Source of the DNA: JBKPNX01 sp046732855 | GTDB taxonomy: Bacteria > Pseudomonadota > Alphaproteobacteria > Geminicoccales > Geminicoccaceae | Assembly (NCBI GenBank): GCA_046732855.1 | Contig: JBKPNX010000033.1 | Coordinates: 22,595 to 86,594 of the forward strand | DNA: 64,000 bases | Direction of reading: 5' to 3' | In this document: positions 17,931 to 26,083 of the stretch, piece after piece | Numbering within the stretch: position 1 is the first letter of the stretch | Layout of the letters: every line of letters begins with the position of its first letter | Notes under the pieces: model-generated | The model's database searches: none | Seen by the model: the letters and a program-made list of their open reading frames with translations, nothing else | What the model was told of the DNA's origin: nothing | Translations under genes and position numbers: made by a program

Positions 17931-18529
17931 ACGCACCCGAGGTGGTCGTGGTGCCGACCGGCACGGCGAACCTCGCGTCGGTGCGCGCGGCGCTCGTGCG
18001 GCTCAACGCGCGCCCCCGCCTCGCCGAGCACGCCGCGATGATCGAGGATGCGAGTCACGTCGTGCTCCCCGGGGTTGGCAGCTTCGGCGCGGCCATGGCC
18101 GGTCTGCGCGCGGCGGGTTTCGACGCCGCCCTCGCCGCCCGGGTGAAGGGCGGCCGGGCGACGCTCGCCATGTGCGTCGGCCTCCAGGTGCTGTTCGAGG
18201 CGAGCGACGAAAGCCTGGATGCGCGGGGGCTGGCCGCGTTCCCCGGCCGAGTCGGGCGCTTTCCCGAATCGGTACGCGTGCCGCAGTTCGGCTGGAACCG
18301 GGTCACCCCCGAGCCCGGTTGTCGCCTGCTCGAGCCGGGCTACGCCTATTTCGCCAACAGTTACCGCGCGCTCGAGGCGCCGGGCTGCGCGATAGCTACC
18401 GCCGAGCACGGCGGCCGCTTCGTCGCCGCGCTCGAGCATGGGCGCGTGCTCGCCTGCCAGTTCCATCCGGAGCTGTCCGGCGCCTACGGTCACGAACTGA
18501 TCGCCCGGTGGCTGGAGGCGGGATGCTGA
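17927..18529 (+). CDS. hisH: Imidazole glycerol phosphate synthase, glutaminase subunit
   Basis: A 200-residue class I glutamine amidotransferase that feeds ammonia to HisF. The N-terminus VVVVPTGTANLASVRAAL matches HisH. The catalytic cysteine is in TLAMCVGLQVLFE, the oxyanion region is LPGVGSF, and the catalytic histidine and glutamate are in CQFHPELSG. It starts with GTG overlapping hisB by four bases, and its stop overlaps the hisF start by seven, so the three genes are tightly coupled. Confidence 0.94.
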   Translation: MNAPEVVVVPTGTANLASVRAALVRLNARPRLAEHAAMIEDASHVVLPGVGSFGAAMAGLRAAGFDAALAARVKGGRATLAMCVGLQVLFEASDESLDARGLAAFPGRVGRFPESVRVPQFGWNRVTPEPGCRLLEPGYAYFANSYRALEAPGCAIATAEHGGRFVAALEHGRVLACQFHPELSGAYGHELIARWLEAGC

Positions 18530-19278
18530 GCGCGCGCATTATCCCCTGCCTCGACGTCAGTCACGGCCGCGTGGTCAAGGGAATTCGGTTCCAGGGCCTG
18601 CGCGATGCCGGCGATCCGGCCGAGCGCGCCGTCCTGTACGAGCGCCAGGGGGCCGACGAAATCGTGATCCTCGATGTCTCGGCGACCCCGGAGGCGCGCG
18701 GCAACCAGGTCGAGACCGTGCGGCACGTGCGCGCGCAGCTGCGCATCCCGCTGACCGTGGGCGGCGGCATCCGCACGATCGACGACGCGGGCGCCCTGCT
18801 CGAGGCCGGCGCCGACAAGGTCTCGATCAACACCGCGGCCGTGCACCGACCCGCGCTCCTGACCGAGATCGCCGGGCGCTTCGGCCGCCAGTGCACGGTG
18901 CTGGCGATCGACGCCGCGTGCCGCGATGGCCGCGGGTTCGAGGTGCTGGTCAAAGGCGGGCGCGAGGGCACCGGGATCGATGCGCTCGAGTGGGCGCGCG
19001 CAGGTACCCGCCGCGGCGCCGGCGAGATCCTGCTCACCAGCTGGGACCGCGACGGCACGCGCGCCGGCTATGATCTCGAGCTGACCCGGGCGGTCGCGGC
19101 CGCAGTGCGCGTACCGGTGATCGCCTCGGGCGGCGCGGCGACGCCTGAGCATCTGAAGGAGGCGTTCGGTGCCGGCGCCGACGCGGTGCTCGCCGCCTCG
19201 ATCTTCCACGACGGCGACATGACGGTTCGCGAGGTCAAGCGCGCGCTCGCGGCGCTCGGCGTGCGCGTGCGGCCATGA
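18523..19278 (+). CDS. hisF: Imidazole glycerol phosphate synthase, cyclase subunit
   Basis: A 251-residue TIM-barrel cyclase that joins ammonia from HisH with PRFAR to give imidazole glycerol phosphate and AICAR. The two catalytic aspartates are visible in IIPCLDVSHGRVVKG (Asp near residue 9) and in TVLAIDAAC (near 130). Phosphate-binding glycines are in PLTVGGGIRT and VIASGGAATPEHL. The C-terminal end, from ALGVRVRP, lies within the first copy of the repeat array that continues downstream, so the last residues may have been remodelled by it. Confidence 0.94.
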   Translation: MLSARIIPCLDVSHGRVVKGIRFQGLRDAGDPAERAVLYERQGADEIVILDVSATPEARGNQVETVRHVRAQLRIPLTVGGGIRTIDDAGALLEAGADKVSINTAAVHRPALLTEIAGRFGRQCTVLAIDAACRDGRGFEVLVKGGREGTGIDALEWARAGTRRGAGEILLTSWDRDGTRAGYDLELTRAVAAAVRVPVIASGGAATPEHLKEAFGAGADAVLAASIFHDGDMTVREVKRALAALGVRVRP

Positions 19279-19682
19279 TCGCGCCGCGCCCCTCTGGTTC
19301 CCCGATCCCGTCCTGGTCGTCCGCCGGGGCCGACCCGAGGACCTGGGCACCCTCGATGCAAAAGCGCGCGCAACGCTCGGCGTGCGCGTGCGGCCATGAA
19401 CGCGCTCCGCCGCCCCGCTGGTGCCGTCATCCTTGGCCCTTCTCGGCCTGGTCGTCCGGGGCGAGCCGAGGACCTGGGGACGCCGCATACCAAGCGCGCG
19501 CACAACGCCAGGCGTCGCCGTGCGGCCATGGACACCTCCGTCGCCCCGCTGGTGCGGCCATCCTCGGCCCATTTCGGCCTGGTCGTCCGCCGGGGCCGAC
19601 CCGAGGACCTGGGCATGCCGGATGCGAAAGCGCGCGCACAACGCCAGGCGTCGCCGTGCGGCCATGGACACCTCCGTCGCCT
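19255..19682 (+). repeat. Degenerate tandem array of ~120-136-bp units after hisF
   Basis: Four units can be aligned on the word GCGGCCATG at 19269, 19390, 19522 and 19658, giving periods of 121, 132 and 136 bases. Units 1 and 2 share a 25-base identical stretch that in unit 1 is the end of hisF. Units 3 and 4 share about 54 identical bases starting AAGCGCGCGCACAACGCC. The shared right half contains TCGGCCTGGTCGTCCG and GAGGACCTGGG. Several frames stay open by composition but none resembles a protein. Confidence 0.75.
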
Positions 19683-20113
19683 CGCTTCTCGCTCGTTTTC
19701 AGTCCTTTCCGTCCTGGTGCTAGCGGACTCGGATCTGGCGCAAGCTTGATGCTGTGGGCCGAGTTCATCCTTGTCCCGCACTGACGGCTTGTTTACCGGT
19801 GGCACCTAATGGCAGCTACATGTCCCGCGTCAGATGGTTCATGAGATCCTGGGCATCGGTTCGCCCGCGCGCGACGGCGGCACGGAGTCCCAGGGTCGCA
19901 TGGACCAGCCGAAGAAGGCGTTGACAGACCGGTCGTTACCTTGGGGTTAATGGACCCGCTGGCTGACCAACTCTCGAAGGCCTTGGCGCGCAGCACCGCC
20001 ACGCCACAGCCAAGGTGATGGTTTTGCGCAGTTCGCGACCCACGCAGCTGTGGGACCCAAGCCGATGACCGAGCAGAACACCTCCGCAATGAGGACAGCG
20101 TGATGGCCCGGCC
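19683..20113. other. Intergenic between repeat array and hisA fusion
   Basis: About 430 bases with no recognisable gene. It is less repetitive than the array. No leader peptide with histidine codons or attenuator hairpin was found ahead of the hisA fusion gene. Confidence 0.5.
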
Positions 20114-21355
20114 ATGATCGTCCCTTCGATCGACCTGCAGGGCGGCCATGCGGTCCAGCTGATCGGCGGCGAGGCCAAGGCGCTGGATGCGGGCGATCCG
20201 CGCCCGCTCGCCCGGCGCTTCGGGTTAGTCGGCGAGATCGCGGTGGTCGATCTCGACGCCGCGCTCGGGCAAGGCTCCAACACCGCCCTCATCGAGGAGC
20301 TGCTCGATCTTGCGCCCTGCCGGGTGGGCGGCGGCATCCGCGATGCGGCCGGCGCGACCTTCTGGCTCGACCGCGGCGCGCGCAAAGTCGTGCTCGGCAC
20401 CGCAGCGCGGCCCGAGGTGCTGCGCGCGCTGCCACGCGAGCGCGTGATCGCCGCGCTCGACGCCCGCCATGGCGAAGTCGTGGTCGAGGGCTGGCGCAAG
20501 CGCACCGGCCGGGGCGTGCTCGAGCGCATTGCCGAGCTGCGCGACCTGGTCGGCGGCCTTCTCGTGACCTTCGTCGAGCGCGAGGGGCGTCTTGCCGGCA
20601 CCGACCTCGCGTTCGCCAAAGAGATCCGCGCGGCGGCAGGCGATGCGACGGTGACCATCGCGGGCGGCATCACCACGCCTGAGGAGATCGCCGAGCTCGA
20701 TCGCCTCGGTTGCGACGCCCAGGTCGGCATGGCGCTGTACACCGGCCGGCTCGGCCTCGCCGAAGCGTTCGCCGCGCCGGTGCAGAGCGACCGCCCGGAC
20801 GGTCTGTGGCCGACGGTGGTGGTCGACGAGCGGGGCGTGGCGCTCGGCTTCTGCCATTCGGACCTCGAGTCCTTGCTCGCCGCGCTGGAGCGCGGCCAGG
20901 GCGTCTACCACTCGCGCTCGCGGGGCCTCTGGCTCAAGGGCGCGACCTCGGGCGCCACCCAGGAGCTGGTGCGGATCGATGCCGACTGCGATCGCGACTG
21001 CCTGCGCTTCACGGTGCGTCAGCAGCCGCCCGGCTTCTGCCATCTGAGCACGCGGACCTGCTGGGGCGAGGAGGACGGGCTTGGCGCGCTCGCCCGGCGC
21101 CTCGCCGAGCGCAAGGTGGCGGCACCCGAGGGCTCCTACACCGCCCGGCTGCTCGCCGATCCCGAGCTGCTCGCGGCCAAGCTGCGTGAGGAAGCCAACG
21201 AGCTGGCCGAGGCTGCTGACCGCGCGGCAGCGATCCACGAGGCCGCCGACGTGCTCTATTTCACGCTCGCGACGCTCGCCCGCCACGACATCGACCTCGC
21301 CGAGGTCGAGCGCGCGCTCGCCCGCCGCGCACTCAAGGTCACCCGGCGGGAGTGA
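20114..21355 (+). CDS. HisA-HisI-HisE trifunctional fusion
   Basis: A 413-residue protein joining three histidine enzymes. Residues 1-225 are HisA (ProFAR isomerase): catalytic aspartates Asp7 in PSIDLQGG and Asp116 in ALDARHG, and phosphate loops RVGGGIRD and TIAGGITT. Residues about 228-320 are HisI (phosphoribosyl-AMP cyclohydrolase): YHSRSRGLWLKG, the DCDRD metal motif at 291-295 and the zinc-ligand pattern CH (309-310) with Cys316. Residues about 322-413 are HisE (phosphoribosyl-ATP pyrophosphatase): LREEANELAEA and HEAADVLYFTL. HisI-HisE fusions are common, but HisA fused to both is unusual. All three domains keep their key residues. ATG 20114 starts directly at the HisA core. Confidence 0.92.
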   Translation: MIVPSIDLQGGHAVQLIGGEAKALDAGDPRPLARRFGLVGEIAVVDLDAALGQGSNTALIEELLDLAPCRVGGGIRDAAGATFWLDRGARKVVLGTAARPEVLRALPRERVIAALDARHGEVVVEGWRKRTGRGVLERIAELRDLVGGLLVTFVEREGRLAGTDLAFAKEIRAAAGDATVTIAGGITTPEEIAELDRLGCDAQVGMALYTGRLGLAEAFAAPVQSDRPDGLWPTVVVDERGVALGFCHSDLESLLAALERGQGVYHSRSRGLWLKGATSGATQELVRIDADCDRDCLRFTVRQQPPGFCHLSTRTCWGEEDGLGALARRLAERKVAAPEGSYTARLLADPELLAAKLREEANELAEAADRAAAIHEAADVLYFTLATLARHDIDLAEVERALARRALKVTRRE

Positions 21356-21433
21356 AGATCGCGGCCCGCCGCTGCCCTGGCCGCGCACAGGACGCCTCTC
21401 ACGCCGGCGCCGACCATGCAGACCGGCTTCAAA

Positions 21434-21841
21434 TCACGCGGGCCAGTCCTCCCAGCGGAGCCCCCCGATGCGCTGGAATTCGGCGACATTCGCGGTGATA
21501 AGGATGAGCCCGCGCTGCAGGGCTTGTCCTGCAATCAGAGTCTCGTAGGCCCCGATCGGCATGCCGGCCCGCTCCAGCTCGGCGCGGATCTCGCCTGCGA
21601 CGCGGGCATCCTCATCGGTGAAAGGCAGCGTATCCAGCGGCGCGAGAAACACAGCAAGACGCTCGGTATTGACGTCCAGGCGCGCACTCTTGGCAACGCC
21701 GTACCACAGCTCGAACAGCGCGATCGCGGAGACGCCGACGTCCTCCCCACGGCTGAGGATCTTGTTCAGCCGCGCGCGAACCGGCTCGGGCCTGCCGTTG
21801 ATTATGGCAATGCATGCGTTGGTATCGAGCAGGTAGCTCAC
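21434..21841 (-). CDS. vapC: VapC-type PIN-domain toxin
   Basis: A 135-residue PIN-domain ribonuclease, the toxin of a type II toxin-antitoxin pair that typically cleaves tRNA or rRNA. Acidic residues include Asp6 in YLLDTNACI and Glu44 in ALFELWYG. The third acidic site, normally Asp in a GAYD-LIAAQAL context, is Glu100 here (GAYETLIAGQAL). The C-terminus ITANVAEFQRIGGLRWEDW is typical. Its ATG overlaps the antitoxin stop by four bases, standard for vapBC. Confidence 0.92.
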   Translation of the reverse strand: MSYLLDTNACIAIINGRPEPVRARLNKILSRGEDVGVSAIALFELWYGVAKSARLDVNTERLAVFLAPLDTLPFTDEDARVAGEIRAELERAGMPIGAYETLIAGQALQRGLILITANVAEFQRIGGLRWEDWPA

Positions 21842-22071
21842 GGGAATACGTGTCTGATCGGCGTCTGCGGTTGCTCGCGCCCCTCCGACATGAATGGCTC
21901 CTCAAAGCGGTCGAGGGCCTCCAGCCAAGCGTCCACGTCGATTTCAACCGGCTCCAGCAAAACGCCCAGACCAAACCGGCGGACCCGCACCTCGCGACCG
22001 ACGAATCGGAACTGCCGTGGCAGCCTGACCGCCTGACTGCGCCCATTGGCAAAGAGCTTCGCGGTGACCAT
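21838..22071 (-). CDS. vapB: VapB-type antitoxin (AbrB-like fold)
   Basis: A 77-residue antitoxin of the VapB/MazE-like swapped-hairpin family. The N-terminal DNA-binding part is AKLFANGRSQAVRLPRQFRF, the family hallmark. The C-terminal half, rich in acidic and aromatic residues (DVDAWLEALDRFEEPFM), would wrap the VapC active site. It precedes vapC with a four-base overlap. A palindrome 24 bases upstream of its start probably binds VapB or VapBC for autoregulation. Confidence 0.92.
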   Translation of the reverse strand: MVTAKLFANGRSQAVRLPRQFRFVGREVRVRRFGLGVLLEPVEIDVDAWLEALDRFEEPFMSEGREQPQTPIRHVFP

Positions 22072-22094
22072 TCTGCTTCTCTACTGGTACAGAT

Positions 22095-22112
22095 CCATAG
22101 TATATACCATGG
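22095..22112. promoter_or_regulatory. Palindromic operator upstream of vapBC
   Basis: The 18-base sequence CCATAGTATATACCATGG is an imperfect palindrome with a perfect GTATATAC core. It lies 24 bases before the vapB start and is strikingly AT-rich for this genome. On the minus strand it contains TATACT, a good match to a -10 element, so repressor binding would cover the promoter. Confidence 0.55.
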
Positions 22113-22242
22113 CTGCGCAGCCGTTTCCACAAGCGTCCCTGTCGATCTAGAGCGACCAGTGGCTTAAACGCTTCCACTTCTCCGACGCTGGCGGTGAACG
22201 TCCGCTGCCGGTGCCGCCGAGCGGGCGCAGGGTCGTACATTC

Positions 22243-22398
22243 TCGGGCGACTGGCGGCATGCCAAGTCGCTGCCATGGTCCGAAGAGGACGGGGATCCCT
22301 GGCCGAGAGCCGTCCACGGCGTCGTCCCCGAGGGCATCAGCCCCGAGCAGGCGACGAGGCGATCGCCCGGATCAAGCAGATCCTCGGGGCGAGGGGCA
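22243..22398 (+). pseudogene. Relic of an extracellular solute-binding protein C-terminus
   Basis: One frame from 22243 reads GDWRHAKSLPWSEEDGDPW, then PRAVHGVVPEGISPEQA. After a frameshift near 22353 the next frame reads DEAIARIKQIL. The intact protein at 28199-29548 ends with YDWRYTLPNRELVWPKAVHR, then VVAEGITPEQAVDEAIARIK. So this is the broken 3' end of a related gene, with about four bases lost (the codons for VD). The 5' part is missing. Confidence 0.65.
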
Positions 22399-22440
22399 GC
22401 AGAACGCGCGCGTCGAGCGCAGCCGTTGCCCCGGAGCAGC

Positions 22441-23097
22441 CTATCCGCCGAGGTGGCCGGTCTTGACGTACAGCAGGCAGCCGGCCTCGCTGAACGGCTG
22501 GTGCGCGCTGCCGGGCGGGTTGCGCAGCCAAGTCCCCTTCGGGTAGCGGCCGAGCTCGTCCGCGAGTACCCCGTCCAGCACGAACGTCTCCTCGCCGCCC
22601 GAGTGCTCATGACGCTGAAGGCGCGTGCTCGGCGCCAGTCGCCAGAGCGCGACCTTCTCGCGGCCGCGCTCGAACAACGGCATCACGCTCACGCCGTTGG
22701 CCGAGCCCGGCCGCCAGGGCGTCGTCGTCGTGTCGATCCGGACGTACTCCCGATCGTCCGGGTCCATCTGGCGTAGCTTGACCAGAATGATGCAGCCCGG
22801 TCCGCTCCGCGGCGTGTGGCGGGAGCCCGGCGGATTGCGCACGTACATGCCGGGACCGAAGTCGCCGTGCTCGTCGGAGAACACGCCGTCCAGCACCAGG
22901 AACTCCTCGCCGCCGCCATGCACGTGCGCATCGAAGCTGCTGTTCGGTGCGTAGCGCACGACGCTGGTGGCGCGCGCCACCTCCTCGCCGTCGCGCTCGA
23001 GCATCCGCCGGTCCACGCCGGGCAGCGGCGATGCGACCCAGGGCAGCTCCTCGCTGTACACCACCGCGCGTTGGCCGAGATCGGCATTGATCTTCAT
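22441..23097 (-). CDS. Double-cupin protein, ChrR-like
   Basis: A 218-residue protein made of two tandem cupin domains similar to the metal-binding cupin of the anti-sigma factor ChrR. Domain 1 has His58, His60, Glu64 and His94 (HVHGGGEEF, NPPGSRH). Domain 2 has His163, His165, Glu169 and His199 (HEHSGGEET, NPPGSAH), so both metal sites are complete. The ChrR zinc-binding anti-sigma N-domain is absent and no ECF sigma factor lies nearby, so it is probably a stand-alone cupin enzyme or sensor. Start ATG 23097 begins directly at the cupin similarity; the longer frame is rejected. Confidence 0.82.
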   Translation of the reverse strand: MKINADLGQRAVVYSEELPWVASPLPGVDRRMLERDGEEVARATSVVRYAPNSSFDAHVHGGGEEFLVLDGVFSDEHGDFGPGMYVRNPPGSRHTPRSGPGCIILVKLRQMDPDDREYVRIDTTTTPWRPGSANGVSVMPLFERGREKVALWRLAPSTRLQRHEHSGGEETFVLDGVLADELGRYPKGTWLRNPPGSAHQPFSEAGCLLYVKTGHLGG

Positions 23098-23254
23098 TGT
23101 CCTGTCCACCCGGCTGAGGTGACGCCGTCGAACCTGGGGGCATCCTATCCCCGGGGCGCGATGGTCGCCATCCCGGCGCGAGGATTTGATCGGGACTGGC
23201 CGAAAGCTGGCCGCCATCCAATCTTTCCAGCTGGCCGATCGAGGAGGTGAGAGA

Positions 23255-23833
23255 ATGAGGACCTTCGTGCGCCTGGCGGTGCTTGCAGTCGGCGGGCTGC
23301 TGGTGGCGGGATGTGCCGGCCAGAGCACGATCTACAACAACATGATCAGCGGCGGCTGGTACCCGTGGGTATATGCCTGGGCCGCCGGCCAGCGAGACCT
23401 GACCACGGTCATCGTCGGCAACCCGTTCGACATCGATCAGGCGGAGCTCGACACGCGGCTCACCGCCATGTTGAACGAGAGCCCGACCTTCCTGCAGCCC
23501 ACCCACTTCACCACCACCCCCGGACCGAGCGCGCGCCCGGACTACCACGCCGTGTTCCTCCTCAACCGGCAGAGCGTGCTGCCGGGGGTGGCCTGCCGGG
23601 CGCCGGACAAGGTCCCGGCCGCTGATCTCGGCGCGACCACGCGGCTGATGGCCGTGTTTTGCCAGCAGGGGGGCTATCTCAGCACCGTGACCGGCGAGCT
23701 CCAGGGCGTCACCGGCATCGACGATCCACGCTTTCGCCAGATGATCGGGCAGATGGTACCGCTCTTGTTCCCGCCGATCGACCCATCCCGCGACGACAAC
23801 AACATGCTCTTCCTGATCAACAGACATAACTGA
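23255..23833 (+). CDS. Lipoprotein of unknown function
   Basis: A 192-residue protein with a clear lipoprotein signal: MRTFVRLAVLAVGGLLVAGC, with the lipobox LVAGC and lipidated Cys20. The start has an excellent ribosome binding site, GAGGAGGTGAGAGA directly before the ATG. The mature part contains YHAVFLLN, CQQGGYLSTVTGELQGV and the acidic PPIDPSRDDNN end; no family is recognised. It is likely anchored in the inner or outer membrane facing the periplasm. It stands between divergent cupin and convergent methyltransferase genes. Confidence 0.78.
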   Translation: MRTFVRLAVLAVGGLLVAGCAGQSTIYNNMISGGWYPWVYAWAAGQRDLTTVIVGNPFDIDQAELDTRLTAMLNESPTFLQPTHFTTTPGPSARPDYHAVFLLNRQSVLPGVACRAPDKVPAADLGATTRLMAVFCQQGGYLSTVTGELQGVTGIDDPRFRQMIGQMVPLLFPPIDPSRDDNNMLFLINRHN

Positions 23834-23915
23834 ACGCCTGCCCCCGCCGTGCGTCCGGGGCTATCACTCGGTGCGGGCAAATTGCAGAGCTGGCTGATGA
23901 CTGGATATGGCGATC

Positions 23916-24458
23916 TCAGTCGTCGACCACCGCCCGCCGGCGGCGCGTGACCACTTTGCCGTGGACGTGCGCGCGCAAAGCCTCGGTCGGGCCGCCCGAA
24001 CGCACCGGCCGGGGCGCGAAGCGCCCTAGGCTCAGCAGGCGGTCGTACATGACGATGGCGCCCGCCGCCGCGAGATTGATGCAGAACCGGGTCGGAATGC
24101 GCACGACGTGATCGCACCGGGCGACCATGGCCGCCGACAGCGAGCTGCGCTCCGGGCCGAACACATAGGCGGCGTTCAGCGGGTGGCGGAAGCTCGGCAG
24201 CAGGGTCGCCTCATCGAGCAGCTCCACGCCGATTAAGGCACAGCCCTTGGGCAGAATCACATGCTCGACCGCATCGAAACGGTAGAGCGGCAGCTGCTGC
24301 TCCGCGTGCGAGGTGTCGGACGGCGCTTCGCCGATCGTGTAGTGAGCATCGACCAGGAACACGAAGCTCGCGCCGAAGGCGTGCGCCGAGCGGATCAGGT
24401 TGCCCAGGTTCATGGGCTTGCTGATGCCTTCCGCCCCGATGCCAAAGTAGCCGCGCAT
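23916..24458 (-). CDS. SPOUT RNA methyltransferase (TrmH/SpoU type)
   Basis: A 180-residue methyltransferase of the SpoU/TrmH class, which uses S-adenosylmethionine to 2'-O-methylate RNA ribose. The three SpoU motifs appear in order: motif 1 PMNLGNLIRSAHAFGAS (about residues 15-31), motif 2 AAYVFGPERSSLS (about 97-109) and motif 3 RIPTRFCINLAAAGAIVMYD (about 120-139), which form the knotted cofactor site. Motif 3 has FCINLAAA where SLNVAVA is usual, a modest deviation. The target RNA is not readable. The C-terminal 35 residues are basic and may help bind RNA. Confidence 0.85.
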   Translation of the reverse strand: MRGYFGIGAEGISKPMNLGNLIRSAHAFGASFVFLVDAHYTIGEAPSDTSHAEQQLPLYRFDAVEHVILPKGCALIGVELLDEATLLPSFRHPLNAAYVFGPERSSLSAAMVARCDHVVRIPTRFCINLAAAGAIVMYDRLLSLGRFAPRPVRSGGPTEALRAHVHGKVVTRRRRAVVDD

Positions 24459-24535
24459 GAGTTCTACGTAGCCCGCGTCGGCGTGGCTCGCTAGTCTCGC
24501 GTCAAGCCGGCCGCTACTCTGCCAGAGGAGAGAGC

Positions 24536-25519
24536 ATGCGTGCGATCGTGTGCCGAGAACTCAGCGGAGTGGGCGGGCTCGACCTTGCCGAGGCGCCGAC
24601 CCCCGAGCCGGGGCCGGGCGAGGTGCGGGTCCGCGTGCGCGCGGCCGGGCTCAACTTCGCCGACACACTGATCATCAGGGGCCAGTACCAGGAGAAGCCG
24701 GCGCTGCCGTTCGTGCCAGGGATGGAGATCGCCGGCACGATCGACGCCTGTGGCCCGGGCGTGGATGGCTTCGCCTCGGGCGACCGCGTGATGGCGGCGC
24801 TGAGCCATGGCGGCTTCGCGGAGATGGCGGTGTGCTCGGTCGATAAGGTCGTCCGTCTGCCCGCCACGATGGACGACGTGACCGCGGCCGGGTTCGCGAT
24901 CGCCTACGGCACCGCGTATGGCGCGCTCTGCTGGGCGGGTCGTCTGCAGGCGGGCGAGACGCTCGTGGTGCACGGGGCCGCGGGTGGCGTCGGGCTTGCG
25001 ACGGTCGAGTGCGGCCGCGCGCTCGGCGCGCGCGTGATCGCCACCGCGCGCGGTGCCGACCATCTCGCCGTCGCCGCGGCTCGCGGGGCGGAAGCGACGA
25101 TCGACACCGCGGGCGAGGACGTGCGCGCGCGCATCAGGGCGCTGACCGACGGGCGCGGCGCCGACGTCATCTTCGACCCTATCGGCGGCGAGCTGTTTGA
25201 GGCCTCGCTGCGCAGCATCGCCTGGGAGGGGCGGCTCCTGGTGATCGGCTTCGCGAGCGGACAGATCCCGCAGATCCCGGCGAACCTCCTTCTGGTCAAG
25301 AACGCGAGCGCGGTCGGCTTCTACTGGGGCAGCTACCGGCAGCACGACCCTGCGCGCGTGCGCGCGGCGTTCGAGGAGCTGCTGCGCTGGCACGGCGCGG
25401 GCCGGATCAAGCCGCTGGTCTCGGAGGTGAGGCCGCTCGCGCAGGCGCGGGACGCGCTGGAGCGCCTGCTCTCGCGCCAGAGCAGCGGCAAGATCGTGCT
25501 GAGCATCGAGGACGGGTGA
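24536..25519 (+). CDS. NADPH:quinone oxidoreductase-like MDR protein
   Basis: A 327-residue zinc-independent medium-chain dehydrogenase/reductase of the quinone oxidoreductase (zeta-crystallin) type. The GroES-like domain occupies residues 1-125 (AAGLNFADTLIIRGQY, PFVPGMEIAGTI). The Rossmann domain has the cofactor loop VVHGAAGGVGLATVE (about residues 143-157) and DVIFDPIGGELFEASLR. No catalytic zinc ligands are seen. The exact substrate is unknown; 2-haloacrylate or crotonyl reductases of the same family are alternatives. GAGGAGAGAGC before ATG 24536 is a strong ribosome binding site. The macrodomain gene follows after 11 bases, suggesting co-transcription. Confidence 0.86.
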   Translation: MRAIVCRELSGVGGLDLAEAPTPEPGPGEVRVRVRAAGLNFADTLIIRGQYQEKPALPFVPGMEIAGTIDACGPGVDGFASGDRVMAALSHGGFAEMAVCSVDKVVRLPATMDDVTAAGFAIAYGTAYGALCWAGRLQAGETLVVHGAAGGVGLATVECGRALGARVIATARGADHLAVAAARGAEATIDTAGEDVRARIRALTDGRGADVIFDPIGGELFEASLRSIAWEGRLLVIGFASGQIPQIPANLLLVKNASAVGFYWGSYRQHDPARVRAAFEELLRWHGAGRIKPLVSEVRPLAQARDALERLLSRQSSGKIVLSIEDG

Positions 25520-25530
25520 GGAAGCGAACG

Positions 25531-26073
25531 ATGGCCGGACGGATCACCGTGGTCCAGGGTGACATCACGGAGCAGAAGGTCGATGCGATCGTGAATGCCG
25601 CCAACGAGGCGCTGCGGGGTGGCGGCGGCGTCGACGGGGCCATTCATCGCGCCGCGGGCCCCGAGCTGCTCGAGGAATGCCGGAAAATCGGCGGCTGCCC
25701 GACCGGCGAGGCGCGGATCACCAAGGGTTACCGGCTGCCCGCGCGCTATGTGATCCACACGGTCGGGCCGGTGTGGCACGGCGGCGCTCGTGGCGAGCCC
25801 GAGCAGCTCGCTGCGTGCTATCGCAACGCGTTGCAGCTCGCCGCCGAGCACGGCGTCAGGACGATCGCGTTCCCTGGCATCAGCACGGGCGTCTACGGAT
25901 ATCCGGTCGAGGATGCGACCCGGCTCGCGCTCTCCACCGTGCAGGACTGTCTCGGCGAGCTGCCCGGGATCGAAGAAGTCCGCTTCGTCACCTTCGGGGA
26001 GCCGGCGACCGAGGTCGCCGAACGCGCCCTCGCGCAGCTGCAACGCGCGCAGGCGCCGCCGCCGCGGCAGTAG
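25531..26073 (+). CDS. Macrodomain protein, O-acetyl-ADP-ribose deacetylase-like
   Basis: A 180-residue macrodomain protein of the YmdB/MacroD class, which hydrolyses O-acetyl-ADP-ribose or removes mono-ADP-ribose from proteins. The ADP-ribose-binding and catalytic motifs are present: VQGDITEQKVDAIVNAANEA, then GGGGVDGAIHRAAG with the catalytic Asp, and AFPGISTGVYGYP. ATG 25531 is chosen since GAGGAAG stands six bases upstream. It is co-directional with and 11 bases behind the oxidoreductase gene. The YmdB RNase III-inhibitor role of E. coli cannot be inferred here. Confidence 0.9.
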   Translation: MAGRITVVQGDITEQKVDAIVNAANEALRGGGGVDGAIHRAAGPELLEECRKIGGCPTGEARITKGYRLPARYVIHTVGPVWHGGARGEPEQLAACYRNALQLAAEHGVRTIAFPGISTGVYGYPVEDATRLALSTVQDCLGELPGIEEVRFVTFGEPATEVAERALAQLQRAQAPPPRQ

Positions 26074-26083
26074 ACGGGTGCGC

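Noticed and set aside
19275..19784. 169-codon frame across the repeat array after hisF
   Set aside because: It only follows the repeats and contains no recognisable domain; open by composition.
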